Assembly (NCBI GenBank): GCA_020465985.1 | Contig: JAANYP010004239.1 | Location: forward strand, 186,001-250,000 | Reading direction: 5' to 3' | Length of the DNA: 64,000 nt | From: Centrapalus pauciflorus | Lineage: Eukaryota; Streptophyta; Magnoliopsida; Asterales; Asteraceae | Shown: piece after piece, positions 38,786-50,500 of the stretch | How positions within the stretch are numbered: the stretch's first letter is position 1 | Layout of the letters: every line of letters starts with the position of its first letter | Position numbers and translations under genes: made by a program | The notes under the pieces: generated by a model | Database searches by the model: none | Seen by the model: only the letters and a program-made list of their open reading frames with translations | Told to the model about the DNA's origin: nothing

Positions 38786-40994
38786 TCTCTACTACTTATA
38801 AAGCATTTAGCTTTTTACTCTTTCTGATGCATAATGTACAATCAATTACAACACAATCTTGAATTTTAAGACTTACAAGTCACTAATGCATAATGCACAA
38901 CCCTTTAATGCAACAATATAAAAAATCAGATTTTAAAATTACAAAACAGAAATTATATGACAGAAATCAAAAGCTGCCAGACATGCTCCAATCTGATGCT
39001 TCTGCAGTCTGCTGCAATCTGCTCCATCTTTTACACTTCTCCAAACCATCTCTTCCTCTCCCCATTATGCTGCTGCTGTATAAATGTCATATTTCTGCTT
39101 CAAAATATGCTATCTTTTCTGCTTTAAAAATAGAACTCACCCACGATTTTGCTCACTGTTGTTGTCACTGCTCACTGCTCACTGCTGTCACTACTTGTTC
39201 TGCTGTCGCTTTTCTGCTTCTAAACCAAGGTAACTTTCCTCACGACCCCTTCAATCTGCTATCACCCATGATAATCTGCTAACTTTCCTCCTCCATGTGC
39301 AGCCATTAAAAAAATCGATCAACATTGTATGTTCTAATATATGCGAAAAAGCAATGTACAACAAGGGAATGAATCTAAAAGTGAAAAAAACTGGCACGTG
39401 TTTGCTGTTTTTTGGACCCCCTATCGGACTTATTTCAACTTGTGTTAAATTCACAATTTAACATAAAAAATATACAGATAGGAAGCAATGATCAATGAAG
39501 AGGAAGCCATAAAAAATTAGAAACCATAAGTCCAGAAAAGAAGAAAGCATTTTCATTTTCAATGGCATTATGATTAACCCCAAATAAATAGATGCCAAAA
39601 TCGATACCTGTGCAGGCGACTAGATTGGCTGTCACTGCTTGTTCTGCTCACTGCTGTCATTGTTTGTTCTACTGTCATCTTGCTGCTTCTAAACCAAGGT
39701 AACTTTCCTCACGAATTTAATAAAGTAGTTCCCTAACTCGCTATGTTTTTTTCATAGCTACAGGTCAGCTTTGTAATTTACTCAAAAAGAATGGTAAAAT
39801 GAAATGTTTCTGTCACTGGAAGTTTTTAATTGCTTGTTTGACTTGTAATCCTTACATATGTCAACAACGAATCCAAGCACTGTATAAGCATAAATGTTTT
39901 AAAAGCTTGTTATCTGATATTTGAGCTGACCTGTAGCTATTAAAAATGTTTCAAAAGATTGTAATCTGATATTTGGGAGGCCTATAAAATTTGGACTTCA
40001 CATTGCAATGCAATTTGTGTTGCATTCAGCCCCATAAAATGTAAAAGGAGAAGTCAGAATTGTCGTAATAAGAAAGAATGTGAAGTAGCATGTCAAAATA
40101 ACCACACCTGATCGCAATTTTCTTGGAACAGATGACTTTTCGCCGTACCAAATCCATCGAAAAACTGCAAATTTCAAAAGAGGCAAATATTAAATTCATG
40201 ATTAATGAATAAAACCCAAATCTGAGTATGAAAAATGAAGTTCGTATTAGTGGTGTTTCGATAATAATCATGGCACCCACAGAACTCAATTTTTCCAGCA
40301 TTTTTGATGGTTTTTGTGAAATTCCATCGCTTCCTCACCTTCAATTACCAAAGAAAATTAATAAATAAACAAATTAAAACAGTGTAACAGATGAATCAGT
40401 ATTAATAAACAATTGCAAATGAATAAACATATGAAAGAATGAATTAAAGATTTCAGATTCTGTTTACATTTTAGTTCACTGTCTGATAAAAATCAGTAAA
40501 ATACATTATGTAACTAAAATCTTACGATAATGAATGTCTAAACACACACATGTATTACTACATATTTTACACAGACAGCAGACACACACATTACATACAC
40601 ACATACACTCTGCACACACATATATTCATATATGTTGTTTATGTTTGAGCTTTTAAAACACACACACTTCTGTACATTCAAACACGCAAAGCAAATCACA
40701 GCCACACACACCACTCTTTTAATAATTGACTGTTGTTCATGCATGAATTACTTTCTGTTTTTTTCGATGACTTACACATTTAACAGAAAATTTTTTTTGA
40801 ATGGCATAAAGGAGAAAACATATACATTGAATACATTATTCTATAAAAAACTTCTCTCTCTAAGGGCTAAACAAAATCAAATAGGGAGAAGAACATATAA
40901 TATTTATGTATAAAAATTGCAGTTAATTAAAACAATTTAAAAAACTTACAGTTGCTTCTTTATGATGGCTTACAGTTGCAGTTAAAAAACTTAC
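38786..40994. other. Helitron 5' region without identified gene
   Basis: A ~70-bp direct repeat ends TTCTAAACCAAGGTAACTTT at about 39172-39243 and again at 39647-39715, each looking like an exon end with a GT donor. A short exon-like segment on the minus strand near 40133-40190 ends GATCAG|GTGTGG. I cannot assign either to a gene. Confidence 0.35.
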
Positions 40995-41067
40995 AGTATA
41001 TGTACTTAAGCTACTGGTTGATAGGGCCAGTGCCTTCTCATAGTATGTGATGGCTTCACTATACCTC
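40995..41067 (-). pseudogene. Captured exon resembling APC6/CDC16 (TPR motif)
   Basis: This 73-nt segment has an acceptor-like CAG before it and a GTAAGT donor after it on the minus strand. It encodes YSEAITYYEKALALSTSS, a tetratricopeptide helix pair. I recognise it as the TPR region of anaphase-promoting complex subunit 6 (CDC16) from memory. In that protein this motif precedes the segment found at 41362-41437, but here it lies downstream of it, so exon order is reversed. It is almost surely a non-functional fragment. Confidence 0.55.
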
Positions 41068-41361
41068 CTGATGCAAGAGTCATATTACACAGAGTTACAG
41101 ACTTGATATAACATAGTAAAAATATATAAATATATAATTAAAAACATCATAACACACCCTCTTGGACTCTTCTAATTAGCCACAACTTGTAAAATGGTCA
41201 AAAGCAATCTGGTTTCAGTTACTTTGTTAGACTTTGTAAATAATATTAATGAATGATTTGTTAATTGTTACAACATATACAAACTCCACCCTACTACAGT
41301 TCTACATAATAATTCAATTCTTCTGATTTTTATTTAAATGTATTTATTTGGGATTCAATAC

Positions 41362-41437
41362 CTTGGTGGCTTTCATCCACTAGAGCCATCGTCAACATTT
41401 CTGTGCAGAACTGATCGTCCGAGTTAATCCATAATGC
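41362..41437 (-). pseudogene. Captured exon resembling APC6/CDC16 (post-TPR segment)
   Basis: A 76-nt segment flanked by ATTAG acceptor and GTATTG donor on the minus strand. It encodes ALWINSDDQFCTEMLTMALV, which I match from memory to the conserved C-terminal TPR region of APC6/CDC16. Sharp splice borders with AT-rich introns around it indicate capture of genomic DNA, not of an mRNA. Confidence 0.6.
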
Positions 41438-43004
41438 CTAATGACATGGAAACAAACAGTTACTTGCATATTCAAAAACCAATAATATTGATACAATCAC
41501 ATCTGGTCCAACTTACCTTGTGATAGTAAGTAATTGGAATGGAAAGATTCACATTGTTTTTCTACCAATGAGAATGAGAATACATTAACTCAAATACACA
41601 CACTCAAATTCTGCTTTATGTTTCTGTTTTTATGCATATCTGAATGCTACTATACTTTATATCAAATTCTGCTTTATGTTTCTGTTTTTGTGTGGACAAG
41701 TAAATCTATGTTTCTGTTTTTACGTGGACATCAAATACACACACTCTTAATTGACTGCTTCATATTGTTTATATAATTCTGTTTTATGTTTCCGTTTTTA
41801 TGAGGATGTATCAAATGCCCAACAAACTACTATATTATTTATATAATTTATTAAATATATCATATGTAATAAACATGTCCTAAATTACATATTTGAAGAT
41901 TTTAAACTGCAAAACAAAAAAAGTAACCCTTAACTTTTATTATTGCAGCTTTTGATCTTCTTTTTGTTTCTCAACCACGACTCCTGTCACCAGGCTTCCT
42001 AAACCCAGGTTAGTATCAAATCTATCATATCATAACCTCTCGGGGTACTTACTGGACACACACTCTCTTAATAAGCTGCTACTGATCATTATCATGCATG
42101 CATACACACACCAAACACTTAGACTCTCAAGTACGATGATGAATGTATGCTCACAAAACACACACTCAATCAAATGCATCTATTGTTTCTGTTTTTGTGA
42201 AAAACACACATATATATACACACACTCTTAATTATCCGCTTCATATTGTTTATACAATTCTGCTTTATGTTTCTGTTTTTATGTGGACATCAAATGCCCA
42301 ACAAAATGCTACTATACTTTATCTCAAAAAATGGCTTATCCCAGGAAACACATCAAGAAACAAGAACATAAAACAAATAAAAAATGGCAGAAATTATGCA
42401 ATATAAGAGTAATGATTCTTGTAATATAATTTTAAAACTATCAAATTTCATAGGATTCTTAAGTACTGCTTTAAATGATAAAATCTTTTTTATTTTTTTA
42501 CATGTGAATATATAAAATAGTATTAAAAATGTATATTATTTCAATTCATGAATTTTTATAAGTTAAAATTACAAAATAATCATGTAAAAATACTTCATAC
42601 ATTCACATGCTCATCAAATCCACCCATCAAAAGCCAAAAATATAATTCCTAAACTTCAACTGAAACACAAAGACCCTCTCTCAATTAAGTAATTAAAAAT
42701 CAAAACTTTCAATTATAATAAAGAAACATGTAACCTAGATATCATAAATTTTAATGCTTTCTACGAAATAAAACAAGAAAAAACACTTGATTTGACAATT
42801 GGGAAATTTTGTAGTTAAAAGTTCAGATACAAATCACAAGTCACTAAAGTTTACTTTCAAAGTATGGATCCCAATATAAAAATTGACCAAGATGTTTTGT
42901 TGCAAATGACCATCATATAAGGTATACGGTTCATAACGTAGAAATTGACTTTTGGTAATCAGACCCTTTCGGTACAAATTTATTGTTCATAAACTTTGCT
43001 TTAG
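41438..43004. other. Helitron interior, intron-like and repetitive
   Basis: A unit containing GCTTCATATTGTTTATA and TTTATGTTTCTGTTTTTATG recurs near 41756 and 42236, and parts also at 41620 and 41680. The phrase AAATGGCTTATCCCAG occurs at 42330 and again at 43238. No gene is seen. Confidence 0.4.
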
Positions 43005-43155
43005 CAAACCAAAGAAAAAGGAACATCAACAACTAACTTTTTGTGCTCAAGTTGCTGGATTTCTGTGCTCATAATACTCACCTGTGCGTCTAAATCCATT
43101 AGCCTGTGCTCAAAGTGCTGAATACATGAATTAAGTGCAGGTTAAACAACCTGAA
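43005..43155 (-). pseudogene. Coiled-coil coding fragment of unknown origin
   Basis: The minus strand reads ALNSCIQHFEHRLMDLDAQV followed in frame by SIMSTEIQQLEHKK. An acceptor-like TTTCAG precedes it, an in-frame TAA lies shortly before ALNS, and a potential donor CACAG|GTGAGT lies inside. The heptad pattern suggests a coiled coil. I do not recognise the parent gene. Confidence 0.4.
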
Positions 43156-43919
43156 ATTCCATGTTCAAGGTTCTTGTTAGACATGGTATATCCAGAATCT
43201 AAAAACTTGAATAAAAGACCAACCACATCAAAAAAAATGGCTTATCCCAGTAAACACATCAAGAAACAAGTTGCTCATGGATGAACACATATTAGTAGGA
43301 TAGGAAAAAGTTTATTATTAACCAAATCTAGAATATAGTTTGCATCCATACACAAACATATACATACATCTAGAAATTCATGGAACTAACCAAGCTTTTT
43401 GAAGCATGCATGGTAAATTTTTAACTTATATAACACAAATTTACATGATGCCTCAACACTCGAAACAAACTAAAAATATATGACCAACCAATAAATTAAG
43501 TTATATAGAACAAATATGAAATCGATTTTTACTTGATCCATAAAGGCAATAGTTGTAGTAGTTACGAAAATGATCACTTCAGCAGTAAACCCTTAGAAAT
43601 CATCAACCGAAAAGAAATAAGTTTCTTTTTTGAAGAACGGTTTTGAGTTGATTCCATCAAAGGAGCCAAATAGACGACCAAGATACAATGTTTTCAGATG
43701 CTTAGAAAAAAGGATTTTTGTGTGAGCCACACATACCCCTACATATCAGATCCACACATAAGATCGTTTTCTTGAAAAATCGATTTCAAAAATTTTACAT
43801 ACGAAACAAGCAATCGCTTTCAAAAGTTTTACATACAAAACAAGCAATCGATTTCAAAAGTTTTACATACGAAAGAAGCAATCGATTTTAGAATTTACAC
43901 ATACATAAACTATACAAGT

Positions 43920-44140
43920 TAGAACAATCGATACCGGGTGTAGCGACGGCGCAGAAGACCGAGAAGGGGAGGAGGCGGCGGCGGCTCTCTGGCCGGTAGG
44001 GCTTGGCCGAAGAAGGTGAGGGGCGCCGGCGGCTCTATGGGCGATGTGGATGAGCGCCGCAGAGAGGCTTGGGTGAGGCAGATATCAGGTACGTGAGGGT
44101 GTGGGCTTGTGAGGGTGTGGGTTTGTTAGGGTTTCAAGTA
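43920..44140 (-). other. GC-rich, Pro-rich segment, possible captured first exon
   Basis: This is by far the most GC-rich stretch of the Helitron interior. On the minus strand it reads open with a proline-rich composition (EPPAPLTFFG, EPPPPPPLLG) and is preceded by CT-rich, CCCTAA-containing sequence like a plant 5' leader. It may be the start of a captured host gene. No start codon or domain is certain. Confidence 0.4.
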
Positions 44141-44387
44141 GATGACTTGAGGGTATGGGTATTTTTTGATAATTGAATATTGAATATAATATATAATTTA
44201 TTTAAATTTACTCCATCATAAATTCTAGACAAAAGTAAAAAATAATAGATACTGAATAATGTTTTCAACTGATCATCTTAATATAAAAGTTAATTATGAA
44301 GTAATAAAAAAATTGAAAAAAACTAAAACTAAAAAGGAAGATAGAATTTTTTTTCCCAACTGTTCAATCAATAAACATTTTCAAATA

Positions 44388-44714
44388 GGAAAAATTACCA
44401 AGAAATGTAATATAAAATACAAAATTTGACAATAAAAGTATTGTAAATTTTTTTTTGCCAAGAAAGGTAATATAAAATACCATTTTAGCCGAGAAAGAAC
44501 ATGAAATTCAAATTTTAGGACAAGAAATATAATCAAATATTATTCTCTTACCAAAAGAGGGAGCATAAAATTAAAAAATTTTCATCTTAATTTGTCATCA
44601 ATGTCCTTTTTTGTCAAATTTGAATTTTATGTTATCTTTCTTAGCCTAAAAATTTTTACATTATCTTTATTGGCAATTTTTGAATTTTTATGTTACCTTT
44701 CTTGGTAATTTCCC
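44388..44714. mobile_element. Mutator-like foldback MITE, 9-bp duplication
   Basis: The ends GGAAAAATTACCAAGAAATG and, on the minus strand, GGGAAATTACCAAGAAAGG are inverted copies. Near-identical 9-mers TTTCAAATA (44379-44387) and TTTCAAATT (44715-44723) flank it. Confidence 0.75.
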
Positions 44715-45123
44715 TTTCAAATTTAAATAAAATGATATTTTTTAGAATAAAAAACAGTCGGCCACCAACAAACGTAGAGCAGATTAATAACTTTTATCGT
44801 ATATTTGAGGATACGAAAATCCTGCAGCTAGAATAATTTTTTAAAAATTCAATAGTCACAGTCTTTTGAATTAATTAACATTGATAATTATGTTTTTTAA
44901 AAAGTTTATTTTTGAAATTAAAAGTTTCGAATCAATTAATTCATTAATACACTTTTTATTTTAATGTGTTATGTCTCGTAAAAATTGTGTCATGATTTTA
45001 TAACTTGACATGTGTATTTCACTGATATTTTATTTCAACTTATACTAAAGGTTTTAAGTTCAATTTTTGGCGTGTGTATTTTACTTTAATTTTAATATTG
45101 TAAATTAAATGTCTTTGTAGAAC

Positions 45124-46267
45124 ATGAATCAATATTTTCACGCGGAATGTTTTTCATCGATTCAATGCCCTCATTTATGGTGGAAACTCACGGCGGTTCG
45201 TGTGGAATTCATATTGAAGGATGAAACCACAAAAAAACTAATATTTATTTTACTTGATCGTAATGTAAGTTTCACATATTAAAATTACTTTCTTATTTAT
45301 AAACAACTCATTTGTTTTGACAAACTCTTCTTTTGTTTTTTTTAAGAGGGAGAAAATGGCAGCAATTGTCCCGGAAAGTTTAATCCCTTTTTATGAACAA
45401 CAAGATTTGGTGGGTGGAGTCTTTTCGTTAGATCATTTCCAAATCGAATTTAACTATTACGAATACTCTAGGCATGAAGGTTTTAGTTTTCTTCGTAATG
45501 AATGGGAGATTCGAATAAGCAAAAATACAAAGCTAACAAGATTGACCGACGATATTCAGAATGACTTTGTTTTATATCCATTGATATCTTCAATAAGAGC
45601 ACTTGCAGAGGACAGAACCACTCGATTTATGTTGATAGGTACATTTAAGTTTTTCATTAAAGCTCTTATTTTATTTCATTTGAAAAAAATCTAAACTTCA
45701 CTTAAATTTTTAATATCATTACTTCTTTTTTAGACATTGTTGGAAAAATCGTCACGGGCAAACGAGTTTACGAGAGGCAATTTGGATACTATAGTTATTT
45801 TGAAGTATTTTTACAAGACGGAACGTAAGTATTTTTATGCATGAGAATTATTATTACATATCTTGTATGTAGAATATATTTGTTGTTAATTTTTTTTAAA
45901 TTAATTTTAGGGGCCACATAATAAAGGCGAGGTTCTTTGACACGCCTGAAACACGCCAAGTAAGATTTTTCCGAGCAATAGTACAAAAATCTATCATATA
46001 CGCATCACGGGTTAAACTTTATCATTTGAATACAAGTACATTATTTTTTTATACTCTATAATCTCTTTAGATTGTTTATTTATCATTTGAATACAAGTAT
46101 ATAATGCTATATAAGTTTTATAATAAGTTATGTTATATTTGTTTTCAGTGAATATTTTGATTTTCACGGAGTTTTCCAATATCAAGTTTGAACCAGTGAT
46201 TCCGGAAGCACGCCAAATTAAACTTCTGTTTTGGGATGAAAAATTTGTATTGACTGTTAAACATTAA
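45124..46267 (+). CDS. Helitron RPA-like OB-fold protein, five exons, 255 aa
   Basis: Exons 45124-45264, 45347-45638, 45734-45824, 45911-46035 and 46149-46267 all have GT-AG borders, and their summed length (768 nt) is divisible by three with consistent phases at each junction. The product begins MNQYFHAECF and ends VLTVKH. It resembles the replication protein A large-subunit-like (DUF223/OB-fold) proteins that plant Helitrons carry, which probably bind single-stranded DNA during rolling-circle transposition. Matching features are the basic-aromatic N-terminal strand region, IVPESLIPFY and VGGVFSLDHFQIEF. It lies 1.2 kb upstream of the Rep-helicase on the same strand. I see no inactivating lesion. 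Family assignment is from remembered pattern. Confidence 0.6.
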
Positions 46268-46783
46268 TTAGTACTATTATGTATTTTGGAATGTGTTGTA
46301 GTAACTTTTAATGATGATCGTATTATGACTTCTTTCTTTTTATTTATTATGTATTGTTGGCATTTGATAACATATGATTTCTATTTATTTTCTGTGTATG
46401 TGCTGTTAATATATATATATATAGACACACACACACACTCTAATCGCTATCATGTAACACTTTACTCTCTATAATATATATGCCCAAATGTCTAATAAAG
46501 CCAATGAACACTTAATATATATATATATATATATACAAAATCGGCTTAAATAATAAGCCAAAAATCAAAAACATATCATATTAAAGTTTGTTCATACGAA
46601 CATTGAAGAAAATAAACCAAATAAAAAACATTTCTAAAATCTAAAATTTGTATATGATCATTTGCACAGGGAGGCTTCATCTACTCATATCTAATCGTAT
46701 ATTAGCAACAGAAACAAATCAGATCCATGTATTAATATGTTTATTTGTATTTAAAAAACTGTTATATATTTGTAAGTTTAACA
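46268..46783. other. Spacer after RPA-like gene
   Basis: AT-rich with short TA and CA arrays near 46411-46440 and 46512-46534. No gene is seen. Confidence 0.5.
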
Positions 46784-46792
46784 TTAAAATAA

Positions 46793-47292
46793 GGGTTAAA
46801 GTCGTACAAATGTATGTTACTTTACTGAAATTACTCAAATGACTAATCTAGTTATTTTTTTATCTCATTGATAATTGTACTTAAAATTTATTGTTGATAT
46901 GGTACTTTTGATTACCCGTTCTACCGCTAATGATCTTATATTTGTGCTTTTAGAAGTATGAAAAGGATCTATATGCTTATGTGGATTTTCTAAATTATTT
47001 ATATAGATCAAATCCACGTAAATCCGCGTTATACTCCAAAATAGCTTGTCGATATGGTATGTGTAACCAGTAACTATGTTGATATGGTAAATCCACGTAA
47101 ACATCATGTCATTAAAAATCAGTCACGTTATCATTTGAATCAGCAAAAACTGTCATATCAACATAGTTACTGGTTACACGTACCATATCAACAAGTTATT
47201 TTGGAGTACAACTACCATTCTGTCAAAAAATAAAGTTAATTAGTCATTTAGGTAATTGAGAAAAGTATGTTGCATTTGTAAGACTTTAACCC
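46793..47292. mobile_element. Mutator-like foldback MITE, exact 9-bp duplication
   Basis: The ends GGGTTAAAGTCGTACAAATG and, on the minus strand, GGGTTAAAGTCTTACAAATG are inverted copies. TTAAAATAA is duplicated exactly at 46784-46792 and 47293-47301. It is a close relative of 63064-63564. Confidence 0.88.
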
Positions 47293-47421
47293 TTAAAATA
47301 AAAGCCAATAATCTAAAGAATGAATCATTAAGAAAGTTCTCAATAAAGTAACAAATAGGTGAATATTTCTTTTATATATAATATAAATTATATATTATCT
47401 TTAATAAGTTATATATGTGTT

Positions 47422-47470
47422 TTTAGAGAATATTTTGATTTCCACGGAGTTACTTATATCAAGTTAAAAA
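47422..47470 (+). pseudogene. Partial duplicate of RPA-like last exon
   Basis: The stretch GAATATTTTGATTTCCACGG, preceded by an AG acceptor, repeats the start of the fifth RPA-like exon at 46149 (GAATATTTTGATTTTCACGG) and then diverges. It points to a local duplication between the two Helitron genes. Confidence 0.6.
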
Positions 47471-47514
47471 GATATATACTCATTTTTTGACAATTTGTAA
47501 TACAGTGTGTATTG

Positions 47515-50500
47515 ATGTCCGGAGGCAATGATACCATGGGTAAAGTCGCTCAAGTAAATGTAAATATACAAAAAGGTATGTACATTAAATATAATAAAAT
47601 GCATGTATATTTTATTTTATTGGTATGTAGTTTAATTGTTTAAGTATATGACATATATTTTCTAAAAATTACAGAAAATCGTAGAAAGATAAATAAAGAG
47701 TACTATGAACGACAGAAATTAAGAAAAAATGTTAATGGTGATGTATCCCAAGTTGATATAGAGAAAGGTATGTGAAATACATAAAAATGAGTATCATATT
47801 TTTTTACTGTATTTATCATAATCATAAAACGAGTTATCGGTTACCTATTATTATTTCAGAAAAGCAAAAAGAATACAACCGACAATATTATGCACGACAA
47901 AAAGAGAAGATCAAGGAAAAAAAAAATCTAATGGTGAAGGAAGTAGTAAATCTACGCCACCGATGACAAATATAACGATAGCAGAGTCAACTGAAATGGA
48001 TACGGAGACACCACAAAGGGTACCATTGGGAATATTACGACATCAAGATATAAATATTTCTCCATATTTTGCAGAGAATAGTCAAACTAGGGCAATGATT
48101 TTCGATGTGGAGAAAACACCACATTCACTTGATGCGATAACTGGAAACAAAGAAAATGTTACATCGTATCAAACACGAGTTTTTCAAAAACGAGATAGAC
48201 ATCATCAACGAACATCAGGTGAAAGTACCAGAAAGGACATTGGATCGTTGAACAACTCAAGCAGAGTAGGAATAAGCCAGATGTGTTCAGCGTTGACACA
48301 TGAAAATCTCAATGGTAAAAATCACACAGTTTATATAGTTTTTTGTTATATGAAATTTCATTTATTATTATGATCTTGATAATTGTTTCCGATCTAATAT
48401 AGTTAACCGAAGTCCATGTGCTAACCTACTACCTCTCTTTAATGAAGTAGAAGTTCAAGTTTCAATAGGTTAGTTTATAATTTAATTATGGGAAAATTTC
48501 ACAAAAAACATCAAACTACAAGTCTTTTTTCGATTAAGTCCCTCAATCAATATTTTTGCTGATAAGTCCCTCAACTAAATAAAACTCACGAATTTGGTGT
48601 TTTTTTCAAGAAAAGTTACCGGTAACCTGTTAAGCGGGTTGCAATTACTGACGTGAATTTTATAAATCTATGATTTTTTTCGATTAAGTCCCCCAACTAA
48701 ATTATTTTGTCTTATAAATCCCTCAACTAATTTTTTTGCCACATAAATCCCTTATCTTGATAAAACTCATGTTATTTGTAGTTTTATCAATTTAAGGGAT
48801 TGTTCAATTGACACTCACGTAACACATATGTGGATGCAAAAAAAATAAATCAAAATGATAAATCATAACGATCATTTTTATTGTTTAAAGTTTAGTCGGG
48901 ATGAACTAGTTAAATATATTTAAAAATTGTGGTCCAGACAAACATATGATCGAAATAATCATCATTTATGTTATTATATCAAACCAATTTATGTTATCCG
49001 GAAGGGGAAATTGCGCAAAAAACCTATAAGTTGGATCATTTTTGCGATTAAAACCCCCAACCATTTTTCATTGCATAAAAAACCTCCAACCGGTTAAAAC
49101 TTTGTAAATTTGGGTTTTTTTTCAAAAAATCTGACTTGCAACCGGTTTAACCGGTTGCAACTTGATGACGTGTACAATTTTTAAATAGATTTTTGCGTAA
49201 AAAACCCCCAACTTGTTTAGTTTTTTCAATTAAAACCCCAAATCAATTTTCATTTGATAAAAAACCTCCACCCACAAAGATAATTAAAATTGAGTCTTCA
49301 CTGATGGAACATAAATAAACGAAATTCAGAAGCTAAAAATGGAACATAAATAAACGAAATTGAACATAAAGCTGAAGCTAAAAATACAACTCGTGAACAC
49401 AAAATGAAACTGATTCCACCGACACAATTGAAGTTAAAATTCAAAATTAAACGGCAAAAGTTAATCGAACATACATAAAATAAACAACACTGAACATAAA
49501 GATGAGATGGAGTAATCGGAGTTGCCGGAGGTAGAGAAGAAGAGAAAAGGTAAATATTATTGTTGGTTAGAGATGAAAAAAATAGTTAAGGGTTTTAATC
49601 GAAAAAGTCACCAACTTTGAGGTTTTTTATGCAAAAATTGAGTTTAAGAATTATACATGTAGTGCCACGTAGGCGCCACGTAAGTCGGGTTTGCCATGTG
49701 GACGCCACATGTGTGCCATGTAAGCATATTAACCTATTATAACCGGTAATATCCTAATTTCAAAAGATTTTACCGGTTAAAGGTTTTTTGTGCAACAGAA
49801 AATGATTAGGGGTTTTAATCACAAAAATGGTCCAACTTTAGGGTTTTTTACGCAATTATCCCTATCCGGAATATCGGACTTTAAAAAAAAAATTTATTAT
49901 TTTTAAACAACCATCGTCGTTTTGAAAAAATATTGTTTTTAAACCAACTTAATTTGGTCTAGACAAACAAGGCATGCTCTGTCATCGTAATAAACATCGT
50001 CGTTTTTAAAAGTTTAAAAAAATTCATTTTATTTTATCGAAAAGTTGAAAGGTTTAATTAGTTCGGGGACTTATAAGGGAAAAAAATGAAATGGGGACTT
50101 AATCGAAAATTTTTTATACTTTGATGGTTTTTGCAAAATAAGTTTAAGTATGTTAACCTGTTATAAAAGGTTAACGGACCAATTTAAAAGGTTTAAGCAG
50201 TTTGGGGACTTATCAGAAATAAAAAATGAAATGGGGACTTAATCGAAAAAATTTTGTACTTTGATGGTTTTTTGCATAATTTTCCCTTTAATTATCAATG
50301 TTATGATCGATAAAAGTTTCCCATTAGTTTTATGTAATGATAATTTATTTATAATCACACTTTTACACTCAATGGAATGGATTTAGGATGTTCAACTGAG
50401 GTCAATGATAACCCAATGATACGAGATGAGATCCACAATGAGGATCCATATGATTTTGTTTACGATGGTATCCCTAAAGAGCATCGTGTCTTGAAGGTGC

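Noticed and set aside
40995..41437. Functional APC6/CDC16 gene
   Set aside because: Only two short exons in the wrong order, without start, stop or the rest of the protein.
45795..45986. Minus-strand ORF of 63 codons
   Set aside because: It covers exons and introns of the plus-strand RPA-like gene.
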